A stretch of 64,000 bases of DNA from Paenibacillus oryzisoli (GCF_001653565.1 NZ_LYPB01000081.1:1-64000), one strand, 5' to 3'. Positions 34,151 through 43,613 are shown, numbered from the stretch's first letter. Program-made: numbers and translations. The notes: generated from the letters alone by a model not told the origin.

Positions 34151-34178
34151 AAAGTGCAGATCTTGCACTATTCTTTTG
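34151..34178 (+). promoter_or_regulatory. AGTGC/GCACT element, copy 2
   Basis: AAAGTGCAGATCTTGCACT then ATTCTTTTG. It matches copy 1 at 26661-26687 except for two substitutions and one inserted base. It lies 35-62 bp before the first ATG of the GH36-like gene, in the divergent gap 33969-34212. Its position fits an activator site; TATGTT at 34193-34198 is a possible -10. Confidence 0.65.
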
Positions 34179-34212
34179 TTTGCATTCCAGTTTATGTTGG
34201 AAGAGTGTATGA

Positions 34213-36104
34213 ATGGGGGGCATGATCTTGCAGTTATTCAATCAGTTTCAATGGAATCGGGCAACATTGCGGATCGAGTGCTCCGATCGAACATTCAATG
34301 GTGAAGACGCACTTATGGAGGAAGATGTGGAGAGGGGCCAACAGACATGGCGATGGGATGCTATGGCTGTCACTATGAGTTGGAGTCCCAATCAGGTGCG
34401 TAGCCTTACGTTTCATAATTATGGTGTTCATGACATTCATTTGCGCACAATTAGCATGGAATGGAAACCGATGGCTGATTATCCTTACCTAGATGCTAGA
34501 AACTATGTTCAGCTCCATCACTCTCAATGTTTTGAGAAACTTGCGGGTGTACGTCCTATTCATCGTCCCAACGATTGGTCAGATCCGACTGAAGCGTCTT
34601 CCATGGTTACCGTAATATCTCACAGACTCCCTGGCGAAGCACTGCTGCTAGGGGCTGTGCCTCCATATGAAGATTGCTTGGTTAGCTTCCCAATTTCGCA
34701 CGAGAGCGCGCATCGAGACGGCGCTTTCGGCATAAGCGTACATTTAGCTTCACCTCGCCGAATACGTGCAAATTCAGCAGCGGTGCTGGCCAACTTGATC
34801 ATGCTTCACGGCAAGAACGGGATTACCTTGTTAGAACAATATGCGGAACTCATCCGAAATTGTCTTCCCCCATCCCTGCTGAGCAAGGGGCGGGTAACCG
34901 GCTGGAATTCGTGGGATTATTATGCTGGAGCTGTCGCAGAAAGCGATATTATTGCGAATACACGTACATCGCGCGAACAATGGGCAGACTCGATTCGCTA
35001 TATTGTGGTCGATGAAGGATATCAGTCCCAATGGGGGATTTGGGAAGCAGGTTGGAAATTTCCCAACGGTCTTCCTGCGCTTTGTGAAACGATTCGTGAA
35101 GCAGGCTTCGAGCCGGGGATATGGACGGCACCGCTCATGGTGAATTGTTCTACTTTCTTGTATAGGGAGCATCCAGATTGGTACGTCAGCGATAAAGTAG
35201 GCAACCCTTATATATTGGGTACGGTTCCAATGCTTTACTCGACATCACCCATCCTGAAGTGAGGGAGCATCTACGAAAGGTATACACCCAGTTGCGGCAA
35301 GCGGGATTTACGTACTTCAAGTGCGATTTCACGCAGATGCTGCTTGGCGCTTCCCGTTTCTCACGTGATGATATAACACCCGCTGGTATGCTTCGTGAAT
35401 TATTCCATCTTATCCGCGATACGATTGGGGAGGATGCCTACTTACTTGCATGCGGCGCTCCTTATGAGACGGTCATCGGTATTGCCGATTCGCACAGAAC
35501 GACAGGAGACATTCACCATTACTGGAGTCATATTAGGCAAAATATAAGGTCTATGTTTGCACGCTGGTGGATGCAAGGTACGGTTGGCAATACCGATCCT
35601 GATTTCGCTATTGTCAGGTGTGATTGTACGACGGACGATCTTCTTTTGAGTCGACGCCTGCCCAAGAAGCCTTGGCATTCGGGGGCCAATTGGTATGCCG
35701 GACGAGAAATGAATCTGGCTGAAGCGCAGACACTGCTGCTAGCCTGTTATTTGACCGGTGGTGATATGGTTCTCGGTGATGCATTGCACCGCATTAATGA
35801 AGCCGGGTTAGCTATGCTTACCACAGTTCTTCAGAAACCAGTTGAACGTGGAGTGCCGATCAATCTTTTCGATTACGATGGGGATGAGATGCCGATCGTA
35901 GTTGCACAGGGGGAGGGCCGTAAGCTTCTGGCCGTATTCAATCTTAGCGATGATTATAGGCCGAGGAAGCTGCCTCAGCCGTTTGCCGGGTTGCAAGGAT
36001 CACACGAAGAATTTTGGAGCGGGAAACCCGTCACTATTTTAGAAGGGGAAGAAATCATTATGGAGCCGCATACAGCGCTAGCTTGGTGGGTCTCCAGCAT
36101 ATAA
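34213..36104 (+). pseudogene. GH36-like alpha-galactosidase-type gene broken by a frameshift
   Basis: Two adjoining frames, 34213-35262 and 35259-36104, make one protein of about 630 residues of clan GH-D. The first half has GWNSWDYY and DEGYQSQWG with KFPNGLPAL, typical of GH36 and GH27. The second has the nucleophile block YFKCDF and the acid/base block HRTTGDIHHYW. In the second frame ALLDITHPEVREHL reads straight into the second half, while the first frame runs out at SPILK. Loss of one base near 35230 (CCATATGCT to CCAATGCT) would account exactly for the break and would restore PYALLDITHPEV. Both catalytic residues lie after the break. The start may be ATG 34213 or TTG 34228, the latter 7 nt after GGGGGG. 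A sequencing error is possible. Confidence 0.8.
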
Positions 36105-36159
36105 ATCTAACCTTTACTTATAGTTGGGTTCAATATTTCACGTAAGGTGGAGAGCGATG

Positions 36160-37110
36160 ATGGCAAACTATGTAACCATAAGTTGTTTAGGTCCTAGACC
36201 TTTGGTGATCGAAGCCGATGTGACTGCTCAAGAAGCAGTTGAACGGATGATCGAACATTGGCAGAGTCAGCTGGACCAGGTGCTGCCGGATCGTCCAGAT
36301 TTGATTGTATTGCCTGAAGCCTGTGACAGGCCCGATCAAAGGAAATACCCACAAGAGCATAAACTAGCTTATTATCGGGTCCGAAAAAATCAAATTCGTG
36401 ATTTCTTCGCAGGCGTTGCAAAGCAGCACCGCTGTTACATTACGTATCCCGCGCATATAGAAGCGGAGGATGGCAGCTGGCGCAATGCGATGCAGTTGAT
36501 TGACCGCGAAGGCCGGGTGATGGGTGCCTATCATAAAAACCACCTAGTTCCTGATGAATATACCAAGAATCATATTCTTTATGGGAAAGAAGCCCCCATC
36601 TTTGAATGTGATTTCGGGAGAGTGGCATCAGCAATTTGCTTTGATTTGAACTTTGATGAACTTCGGCAGCAGTATGCGGAAGCAAAGCCAGATCTGATCG
36701 TATTTCCTTCCATGTATCATGGTGGGCTTATGCAGAACTATTGGGCTTATTCGTGCAGATCTTATTTTGCCGGCGCGATATCCGGTTTACCTAGCACCGT
36801 TATAACGCCATTGGGAGAGGTTGCTGCGATGAGCACGAATTACTATTCCTTTATGACAACCAAGATTAATTTGGATTACGCAGTTATTCATATTGATGAG
36901 AATAGCGCACATTTTCTTAAGATCAAACAGAAATATGGGGCAAAAGTTAAGATTCACGATCCTGGTTTTCTGGGCTGTGTACTGTTGACTAGTGAATCGG
37001 AGGACTTAACTGTGAAAGAGATTATGGCCGAGTTTGGACTGGAGCTTATGGATGATTATTTCCGCCGAGCTGAAGAGTCCCGATGTATGCCTGGGCGAAT
37101 GGAACCTTGA
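36160..37110 (+). CDS. Carbon-nitrogen hydrolase (nitrilase superfamily)
   Basis: About 316 residues, cytosolic. The Glu-Lys-Cys triad is clear: the glutamate in VLPEACDRP (about residue 49), the lysine in YHKNHLVPD (about 126) and the cysteine in ASAICFDLNFDE (about 160). The superfamily cleaves nitriles or amides, or transfers acyl groups; this member's substrate is not readable. ATG 36160 follows GGTGGAG at normal distance; the longer tracked start has no support. It opens a run of five co-directional genes with gaps of 1 to 69 bp, 55 bp after the broken GH36-like gene. Confidence 0.88.
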   Translation: MANYVTISCLGPRPLVIEADVTAQEAVERMIEHWQSQLDQVLPDRPDLIVLPEACDRPDQRKYPQEHKLAYYRVRKNQIRDFFAGVAKQHRCYITYPAHIEAEDGSWRNAMQLIDREGRVMGAYHKNHLVPDEYTKNHILYGKEAPIFECDFGRVASAICFDLNFDELRQQYAEAKPDLIVFPSMYHGGLMQNYWAYSCRSYFAGAISGLPSTVITPLGEVAAMSTNYYSFMTTKINLDYAVIHIDENSAHFLKIKQKYGAKVKIHDPGFLGCVLLTSESEDLTVKEIMAEFGLELMDDYFRRAEESRCMPGRMEP

Positions 37111-37137
37111 TTTGGACGTCTATAAGGAGTGAGGCAT

Positions 37138-38103
37138 ATGGTCGACTATCGTCAAACCATACTGGATGGCGCGCATCAAGCGATAGGAAACACACCAATG
37201 GTTAGACTAAGTCGTTTAACCAAGGAACTCGAGGGAGAAATCTATGCCAAGCTTGAATACCTCAATCCTGGCTTTAGTAAGAAGGATCGAATTGCGCTTC
37301 AAATCATCGAGGAAGCAGAGCGGGATGGCACGCTTACGCCAGGACAGACGGTCGTGGAACTGACTAGCGGCAATACTGGAACGGGGCTTGCTATCGTCTG
37401 TACGGTGAAAGGGTACCCATTTGTTGCGGTTATGTCAAAAGGGAATTCAATGGAGAGAGCGCGAATGATGCGTGCACTTGGTGCTGAGGTCGTACTAGTT
37501 GAACAAGCAGCTGGCTCCGTGCCCGGTCAAGTGTCGGGTGAAGATCTTGCGCGAGTAGATGCAGCAACTCTCCAAATCGTTCACGAACGAAGCGCATTCC
37601 GTGCGGATCAATTCCATCATCGCGGGAGTTTGCTTGCGCATGAATTGCATACAGCAGAAGAGATATGGGAGCAAACGAAGGGCGAATTTGATGTATTCCT
37701 TGACTTTGCAGGGAGTGGTGGAACGTTTGGGGGCTGTGCCAAAAGGTTGAATGCCTATAATCCTGTCATTCGCAGTTATGTGGTAGAGCCGGAAGGGGCA
37801 CCTTATCTGGCGGGTGGAATGCAGTCCAATGCGAGCCACAGGCTGCAAGGCGGCGGCTATAGTATGGCGTTGCCATTGGTTGATCGAAACTTGATCTTTG
37901 GTTTCTTGACGGTTACCGACGAGGCTGCGATGGAGGCTTGTAGGAGATTAGCGCGCGAAGAGGGAATTTTTGCGGGTTATTCGTCTGGGGCCAACGTTGC
38001 TGCGGCCTTACAATTGCTGAAGTCGCGAGAGAAGGGTGCACGGATCGTATTGACTATTAACGACTCAGGACTGAAATATTTAAGCACCGATCTATATGCG
38101 TGA
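37138..38103 (+). CDS. PLP-dependent cysteine-synthase-family enzyme
   Basis: About 321 residues, fold type II. The PLP lysine stands in NPGFSKKDRIA (the usual block is NPGxSxKDR), the substrate loop is ELTSGNTGTG, and the phosphate-binding glycine loop is FAGSGGTFGG. The C-terminal EEGIFAGYSSGANVAAAL is typical of O-acetylserine sulfhydrylase and cystathionine-beta-synthase-like proteins. These enzymes do beta-replacement or beta-elimination on serine-type substrates; in specialised clusters they make non-proteinogenic amino acids such as 2,3-diaminopropionate. ATG 37138 lies 9 nt after AAGGAG. It follows the nitrilase by 27 bp. Confidence 0.9.
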   Translation: MVDYRQTILDGAHQAIGNTPMVRLSRLTKELEGEIYAKLEYLNPGFSKKDRIALQIIEEAERDGTLTPGQTVVELTSGNTGTGLAIVCTVKGYPFVAVMSKGNSMERARMMRALGAEVVLVEQAAGSVPGQVSGEDLARVDAATLQIVHERSAFRADQFHHRGSLLAHELHTAEEIWEQTKGEFDVFLDFAGSGGTFGGCAKRLNAYNPVIRSYVVEPEGAPYLAGGMQSNASHRLQGGGYSMALPLVDRNLIFGFLTVTDEAAMEACRRLAREEGIFAGYSSGANVAAALQLLKSREKGARIVLTINDSGLKYLSTDLYA

Positions 38104-38172
38104 ATGAATAGTTGCGGCACAAGCATAGGCCAGAAACCTAGAAGAATAGAGTTTGGAATAGGAGGATTGAGA

Positions 38173-39096
38173 ATGCAAACGCTGCGAATTGGTATTGTAG
38201 ATTTGGACACTTCACACCCCGGCAATTGGGTACCCATTATTAAAGAATTAGGCCATCAAGTAGTTGCCGTATTCGACGGGGGAACCGTCCACGAAGAAGG
38301 ATATGCCTTACAATTTGCCGAAAAACACGAAATCACGACAGTTTGTGAATCGTTAGAAGACATGGTACCACTCGTAGATGCTGTAATCATCCATAGTGTG
38401 AATTGGGACTTGCATGTGGAGCGTGCACGTCCTTTTGTTCAAGCGGGCAAAGCCATATTGCTTGATAAGCCGATGGCAGGGAACATGCGGGACATTCAGC
38501 AGCTCTTGGAATGGGAACGAACTGGTGTTCGTATAATAGGCGGTTCTTCGTTAAGTGTCTGCGAAGAGGTCAAAGAATGGCATCAGCAGCATGATCTGGA
38601 CGACCCCATCGTGACTATGTTGGCGGGTTGTTCTGTTGATGATTTCAATTACGGCATACATGCTTTCTATTTGCTGCAAGCTATCATGGGACCGGGAATT
38701 GAAAGTGTACGCTCCACAGGTATTCATCTTCAGCATCATATTGAACTTAATTGGCAGGATGGGCGCAAAGGATTCCTTAGCATTGGTGCGACACAAGGGT
38801 ATTTGCCCTTCTATGCTACGATTGTGACGGAGAATACGGTTAAGCATCTGCAGGTGGATAGCAAGCGACTGTATCGTTCTTTCTTGGAAGCAAGCTTGCC
38901 ATACTTGGCTGGAGATACAGGACCTTTCCTAGCCATTAATCAACTGCTTGAGGGGGAACTTGCTGCACTGGCTGCTAGAAAATCGTACTTGTTAGGCGGC
39001 GAACAGATAGCCCTAAAGCAATTATCAGAGGAAGATCAAGGTTACGAAGGGGCTGCTTTCGCAGCACAGTATCGAATGAAAGTAAAGGGGCACTAA
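38173..39096 (+). CDS. Gfo/Idh/MocA-type NAD(P)-dependent oxidoreductase
   Basis: About 307 residues. The N-terminus reads LRIGIVDLDTSHPGNWV, which replaces the usual GxGxxG by GIVDLDTSH, as in a branch of the family. The conserved Lys-Pro block is LLDKPMAGN. The C-terminal domain is shorter than in sugar dehydrogenases of this family. ATG 38173 follows GGAGG at 7 nt. The gene ends 1 bp before the enolase-superfamily gene, so those two are closely coupled. The substrate is unknown; with a PLP enzyme upstream, an imine or keto-acid reduction is possible but speculative. Confidence 0.82.
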   Translation: MQTLRIGIVDLDTSHPGNWVPIIKELGHQVVAVFDGGTVHEEGYALQFAEKHEITTVCESLEDMVPLVDAVIIHSVNWDLHVERARPFVQAGKAILLDKPMAGNMRDIQQLLEWERTGVRIIGGSSLSVCEEVKEWHQQHDLDDPIVTMLAGCSVDDFNYGIHAFYLLQAIMGPGIESVRSTGIHLQHHIELNWQDGRKGFLSIGATQGYLPFYATIVTENTVKHLQVDSKRLYRSFLEASLPYLAGDTGPFLAINQLLEGELAALAARKSYLLGGEQIALKQLSEEDQGYEGAAFAAQYRMKVKGH

Positions 39097-39097
39097 G

Positions 39098-40369
39098 ATG
39101 ATAATGATTAAGAAAACGAATCTCACGGTTGAACGTGAACCGTTACTTGCCCCATTCGGTTTCAAAGGTGGCTATGTGAATGAGCTCTGGCAGTCCTTCG
39201 TTTCCTTGGAGGATACAGAGGGGGATGTTGGTGTGGGCTTAGGTGTTCAGAGTATTCTGTGGTCTGACCCACAGGTGTACACGGGGTGGGGTAATGAACG
39301 AGGTAACGTATTCATGAAGGAGATCACCCAACATGCATTGTTAGCCGCTCAGCATATGACATTTGAGACCCCAATGGACATCTTGGATCCGCTAGTAGCG
39401 CAGGCTTATGACTATGCTTCCCGTGTATGGGAGGGGAACTCACTCCGAGTTACCTTTGCGCTAAATGCCTTAGTTCCTGTTGACCATGCAGCTTGGATGC
39501 TGCTGAGTCATAAAACACCTGGCGCTCGCTTCACGGAGCTGATTCCAGAAGAGTACAGATCCATGCTGGTTGCTCGGCATGAACGGCTTGCATGTACGCC
39601 AGTCGTTTCGTATGGGATGACAGAGGCGGATGTTGTGGCGCTGCTTGATGAGGGTTATTTTGTGCTGAAAATTAAATTGGGCTCGGATCCTAAACAGGAC
39701 GGAGATCCCGAAAAAATGATCGAATGGGATATACAAAGATTGAAAGAGATTCATCGTATAGCAGGAAACCGTAACTGCCTCCACACAGCAAACGGACGCA
39801 TTGCGTATTACTTAGACATCAATGGGCGGTACGAAAGCAAGGAGCTCCTCTGGAGATTGGTGGATGCGGCAGAGCGAATGGGGGCTCTAGCCCACATTTT
39901 ATTGGTGGAAGAGCCATTTCCGGAGCATATTCACGAGGATGTTTCTGATCTTCCAGTCAGGGTGACAGGTGACGAAAGTGTCCATAATGAAAAGGATGCG
40001 TTGGAGCGAATCCAAATGGGGTACGGGGCTTTTGCCTTAAAGCCGGTAGCTAAGACGATGAGCATGAGCTTGAGAGTGGCGAAGCTAGCTAGTGAGTATG
40101 GCATTCCTTGCTTCTGCGCTGATTTGACTGCGAATCCAGTAATGGTTGATTGGAATAAGAATCTGGCAGCGCATCTCCTGCCTGTTCCAGGACTGTCCAT
40201 GGGTTTGATCGAATCCAATGGCAAACAAAACTATACCAACTGGGAAGTCATGAAGGAAAAGCATCCCATGCCTAATGGCAGCTGGATAGAAGCCGTTGAT
40301 GGGCAATTCCAATTGCTCCCTGAATTTTATGCGCATAATGGCGGTGTATTCGGTCGAGGTGGGAAGTAA
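39098..40369 (+). CDS. Enolase-superfamily enzyme (mandelate racemase / dipeptide epimerase type)
   Basis: 423 residues. The C-terminal barrel has the lysine pair VLKIKLG (about residue 188) and three acidic metal-ligand blocks: LDINGRY (about 242), VEEPF (about 271) and TGDES (about 291). LKPVAKT follows at about 313. These enzymes abstract a proton alpha to a carboxylate; family members epimerise amino acids or dipeptides, dehydrate sugar acids or cycloisomerise. It is longer than typical members because of insertions around 140-160 and 205-240. AAAGGGG lies 7 nt before ATG 39098. Confidence 0.85.
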   Translation: MIMIKKTNLTVEREPLLAPFGFKGGYVNELWQSFVSLEDTEGDVGVGLGVQSILWSDPQVYTGWGNERGNVFMKEITQHALLAAQHMTFETPMDILDPLVAQAYDYASRVWEGNSLRVTFALNALVPVDHAAWMLLSHKTPGARFTELIPEEYRSMLVARHERLACTPVVSYGMTEADVVALLDEGYFVLKIKLGSDPKQDGDPEKMIEWDIQRLKEIHRIAGNRNCLHTANGRIAYYLDINGRYESKELLWRLVDAAERMGALAHILLVEEPFPEHIHEDVSDLPVRVTGDESVHNEKDALERIQMGYGAFALKPVAKTMSMSLRVAKLASEYGIPCFCADLTANPVMVDWNKNLAAHLLPVPGLSMGLIESNGKQNYTNWEVMKEKHPMPNGSWIEAVDGQFQLLPEFYAHNGGVFGRGGK

Positions 40370-40385
40370 ATAAGGAGGCAGTGAT

Positions 40386-41294
40386 TTGTTTGGATATGTG
40401 GCCGTTCTTGGCGCGGTATTGATCTGGGGGCTATCCTACATCGTAATGAAGTCCACGACCGCTGAGTACCCACAGATGCTGTTTCAATTTTGGCGGTATG
40501 CTGCTGTGTCCTTGGTATATTTCACGATCTTCCATCGATCACTTCGGGCAATGCCGAGGCGAATCTGGAGAGTGGGCTTGGTCCACCTCGGATTGTCCAA
40601 TTTCGTGTTGAGCTTCTTCTCGATTTACGCAGTACAGCTCACGACCCCGACGCGCGTTGTGGTCATCAACAGCTTCATCATCTGCGTGGTGCCGCTATTG
40701 CGCTGGGTGCATGACCGGTGCAAGCCAACAGGGCAAGAGAAAGCGGCCATTGCTATTGCGATTGCCGCCATTGCCTTTTTGATCGGGCCACAAGAACAAG
40801 GCATGAATCTTGGCGATGGATTAGCTTTTATCGGCATGATTGGGTATGCGTATTCGATCGTCTTGACCCATCGATTGCTAGCGAAGGAGGGGGCAACCGT
40901 ATCGCAAGTTTCCGTGTTGGGCATCGTGGGCTGCATGTTGTTTTTCGCTGTGGCGGCAGCGATCTATGCTTGCTTCAACCAAGAAGCGGCAGCACTATCG
41001 GCGTTGACCTCCCAACCAGAGACACTCGCAGGCATTGCCTTTATGGTCGTGTTCGTATCGCTCGCAGCGAATCTCCTGCAGGTGCACGGTCAACGCCGGC
41101 TGCCGCCGGTCACCGTCTCGATCCTGTTCTGCTTGGAGCCCGCCGTAACGGCGGCGCTTGATTATGCACTGCTCGGCAATAAGCCTTCGATCCGCGTGCT
41201 GCTCTGCGGCTTGCTGCTAATCGCGGCGACCCTGACGGCAACTCTGCCATCCAAATCCAAGAAACGAAGCAAAGAAGCTACGCTTGATTTGTAG
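40386..41294 (+). CDS. EamA/DMT-family transporter
   Basis: 302 residues with ten predicted membrane helices in two EamA repeats (LGAVLIWGLSYIVMKS opens the first, FLIGPQ the link to the second). Members export amino acids and related metabolites. TTG 40386 is the start, 7 nt after AAGGAGG. As the last gene of the five-gene run it is a plausible exporter, or less often importer, of the small molecule handled by the four enzymes before it. Confidence 0.88.
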   Translation: MFGYVAVLGAVLIWGLSYIVMKSTTAEYPQMLFQFWRYAAVSLVYFTIFHRSLRAMPRRIWRVGLVHLGLSNFVLSFFSIYAVQLTTPTRVVVINSFIICVVPLLRWVHDRCKPTGQEKAAIAIAIAAIAFLIGPQEQGMNLGDGLAFIGMIGYAYSIVLTHRLLAKEGATVSQVSVLGIVGCMLFFAVAAAIYACFNQEAAALSALTSQPETLAGIAFMVVFVSLAANLLQVHGQRRLPPVTVSILFCLEPAVTAALDYALLGNKPSIRVLLCGLLLIAATLTATLPSKSKKRSKEATLDL

Positions 41295-41379
41295 AATGCC
41301 TTCCTATCGATATCAACTTCATGTAAACTTATGGGTAGCATGTATCATCGATGGAAATGGAAGGGACGGGTGGAATCTG

Positions 41380-42159
41380 ATGAAAATGAGCGGCAATACC
41401 GTTCTTATTACTGGCGGGTCTTCCGGCATTGGCTTCGAATTTGCAAGTCAGCTGTTGGAGCTTGGAAATACGGTAATTATCACGGGTCGGGATCAAGTTA
41501 AGCTGGATGAAGTTAAGCGAAAGCTGCCTCATGTACATACCTTTCAAAGCGATGCGGGAGATCCTGGGGCGATTGCAGCCTTGTATACTGCGGTGGTGAA
41601 GCAATTTCCCAAGATCAATGTCTTGATTAATAACGCGGGTCTTATGCGAAAAATAAATCTGCATGAAACGAATGCCAACCCAGCGGATTTGAACAGCGAG
41701 ATTGCTACGAACCTCAGTGGTCCGATCTGGATGGTACAACAGTTCCTGACGCATTTGAAAATGCAAGAATCGGCTGCGATCGTAAATGTCTCATCAGGTC
41801 TTGCCTTCGTGCCTCTTCCGATCTCGCCTATTTATTGCGCAGCAAAGGCCGGCGTTCATTCGTATACGTTGTCGCTCAGAGCACAACTAAAACATACCAA
41901 AGTCAAGGTATTCGAACTGGCTCCGCCATTGACGGAAACACCCCTGGTGGATGCATTCGACCCGACTGATATGTCAGGTTCAAAGGCGATGCGAGTCACG
42001 GACATGGTGAGTTATGCAATTAAAGGAATCAAGCGTGACCAATATGAAATTAGACCCGGCCAGAGCAACGCTTTGAAAATGATGAACCGAATCGCGCCGA
42101 ACTTTATCTTTGGCCAGCTGAGTAAAACGGTTGACCGTATGTTGGGTGCGTCCAAATAG
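41380..42159 (+). CDS. Short-chain dehydrogenase (DltE/YvaG-like)
   Basis: About 259 residues. TGGSSGIG near residue 13, NNAGLM near 86, the catalytic serine in VNVSSGLAF, and YCAAKAG near 152 are all intact. The C-terminal part with RPGQSNALKMMNRIAPNFIF is typical of the DltE-like SDRs annotated in dlt-region paralogues. ATG 41380 follows GGTGG; the tracked start overlapping the EamA gene lacks a ribosome site. A strong terminator follows. Membership in the preceding operon is uncertain given the 85-bp gap. Confidence 0.85.
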   Translation: MKMSGNTVLITGGSSGIGFEFASQLLELGNTVIITGRDQVKLDEVKRKLPHVHTFQSDAGDPGAIAALYTAVVKQFPKINVLINNAGLMRKINLHETNANPADLNSEIATNLSGPIWMVQQFLTHLKMQESAAIVNVSSGLAFVPLPISPIYCAAKAGVHSYTLSLRAQLKHTKVKVFELAPPLTETPLVDAFDPTDMSGSKAMRVTDMVSYAIKGIKRDQYEIRPGQSNALKMMNRIAPNFIFGQLSKTVDRMLGASK

Positions 42160-42186
42160 TCATAACTGAACATAGGTCTGAATGAA

Positions 42187-42211
42187 GTCCGCGTAAATCG
42201 CGGTCTTTTTT
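42187..42211 (+). terminator. Terminator after the SDR
   Basis: CCGCG, loop TAAAT, CGCGG, then TCTTTTTT. Confidence 0.85.
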
Positions 42212-42348
42212 GATTTGTAACAGCTCGATGAACTGCCTCCATCCAGCCATTTTAAACGAAAGGATCTATGTAGTTCCTGTATATAATCTCCATAATAAGA
42301 AAAGATATGAAAGGATATGGATATGATAAATGAATAGGGGGATTAGCA

Positions 42349-43194
42349 ATGTCTCATCAGGCAATCTGGTATATGGGACTGAGTGTACTATTCTTGATTT
42401 TACTTGCCCTTGTATTTTATAAACAAAGAAGCATGCATACTTTATTACAATTTCTAGTCCTTGTTGAAATGGCATATCTGATTGAGGCCGTCATCTATAT
42501 TTTCTTGGGAAGCTATTTATATCACCCGAAAATCATTAAATACAATACCTATTACGATAGTCATTTGGGTGCCATTGCTTCGAATATGCTTGCTGTTCCT
42601 GTGGCTGCATTAATTTTATCCGTTTTTCAACTAAGCTGGGTTTGGATTATTATGGCGGTCGGATTGTTCGCTGGAATTGAGTGGTTATTCGTGGAGCTTC
42701 AACTCTATACGCTGCATTGGTGGCGAATTGTATATACGGTTATAGGTCTTCTAGTCTATTTCCCACTCTCCAAAATCATATATCGACGGATAATAATTTC
42801 CTTAGATGGTTTCCTTCATTCTCTATTTTTATTTTTGTGCATCGGCCCCTTATCGGGTACGTTGCATTTTCTCCCCATAATGTTATTTTCAAATAGAATT
42901 TACACGCCGGGGTGGTATGAGAATCCATCCTATGATACAAGTGCTTTTTCGGTTGTGTATTACATAAGTATTTGTATAATTATAGTTGCTTTGGTGAAGA
43001 TGAGCAGGATACAGAAGTGGTTCAAAATTGTAATCCTACTAATGGTTACAGTAACAGTGACATTTGCTTTAAAAAAAGTTGGAATTTTGTATAGTACAGT
43101 TTGGTGGGATTCATGGTACTACATTTTGTTTCCCGTAGCTCTTCTAAATGTAGCTGAAGCGTTCAGTCAACGTTTATATCAGGGGCGACGGTGA
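42349..43194 (+). CDS. CBO0543-family integral membrane protein
   Basis: 281 residues with seven or eight predicted membrane helices, rich in aromatic residues. The overall layout and the YHPKIIKYNTYYDSHLGAI loop resemble the CBO0543 family found widely in sporulating Bacilli, usually near 160-280 residues and of unknown role. AGGGGG precedes ATG 42349. It is monocistronic: a terminator stands on both sides. Base composition here is more AT-rich than in the sugar loci. Confidence 0.7.
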   Translation: MSHQAIWYMGLSVLFLILLALVFYKQRSMHTLLQFLVLVEMAYLIEAVIYIFLGSYLYHPKIIKYNTYYDSHLGAIASNMLAVPVAALILSVFQLSWVWIIMAVGLFAGIEWLFVELQLYTLHWWRIVYTVIGLLVYFPLSKIIYRRIIISLDGFLHSLFLFLCIGPLSGTLHFLPIMLFSNRIYTPGWYENPSYDTSAFSVVYYISICIIIVALVKMSRIQKWFKIVILLMVTVTVTFALKKVGILYSTVWWDSWYYILFPVALLNVAEAFSQRLYQGRR

Positions 43195-43317
43195 ACGTAG
43201 TTTAACGGATGTCGCACGGGCGTAAATATTTGTTACAAGATTGAAATCTAATTTTCATCTGGCATTAATCATTCAGGATTATAATAAAACTCGACCCCCT
43301 TTTAAAATATATAACTT

Positions 43318-43350
43318 AGACCCGCAGCCCGTTGCTGTGGGTCTCTTTTT
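43318..43350. terminator. Terminator between convergent CBO0543-type and small minus-strand genes
   Basis: AGACCCGCAGC and GCTGTGGGTCT (one G-U pair), 5-nt loop, then CTTTTT. Confidence 0.88.
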
Positions 43351-43367
43351 GATCAATTAGCTACCGT

Positions 43368-43613
43368 TTAGTCATCGCCAAACTTGATTTTGTAGCTTGT
43401 TCCGTCGTAGAGCTCAATCTTAAACTCTGCTAGGGCTCTCCATTTGATGCTGTCTAACCACGCTGATAACATTACTTCTCTTTCAATTGGACTCTGGGCT
43501 ACTTCAAATGATAATTTCGTTTCTTTCCCATTAAAATATTCCGCTTTGATCTTCTTAATAGTCTCGATATCAAGTAACGACAATATACTTTCAACTAAGG
43601 AACGCTTTAACAT
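43368..43613 (-). CDS. Small hypothetical cytosolic protein
   Basis: About 81 residues, charged, no membrane segment. The sequence shows an N-terminal helix (LKRSLVESILSLLDIETIKKIKAE), then beta-rich text ending in IELYDGTSYKIKFGDD. I do not recognise a family. GGGAGG on the minus strand lies 7 nt before ATG 43613, so the gene is well supported. It converges on the preceding terminator. The AT-rich base composition matches its neighbours. Confidence 0.7.
   Translation of the reverse strand: MLKRSLVESILSLLDIETIKKIKAEYFNGKETKLSFEVAQSPIEREVMLSAWLDSIKWRALAEFKIELYDGTSYKIKFGDD

Noticed and set aside
34213..36104. Programmed frameshifting in the GH36-like gene
   Set aside because: No slippery heptamer or following stem is visible at 35225-35262, and known family members are single-frame; a one-base deletion explains it more simply.
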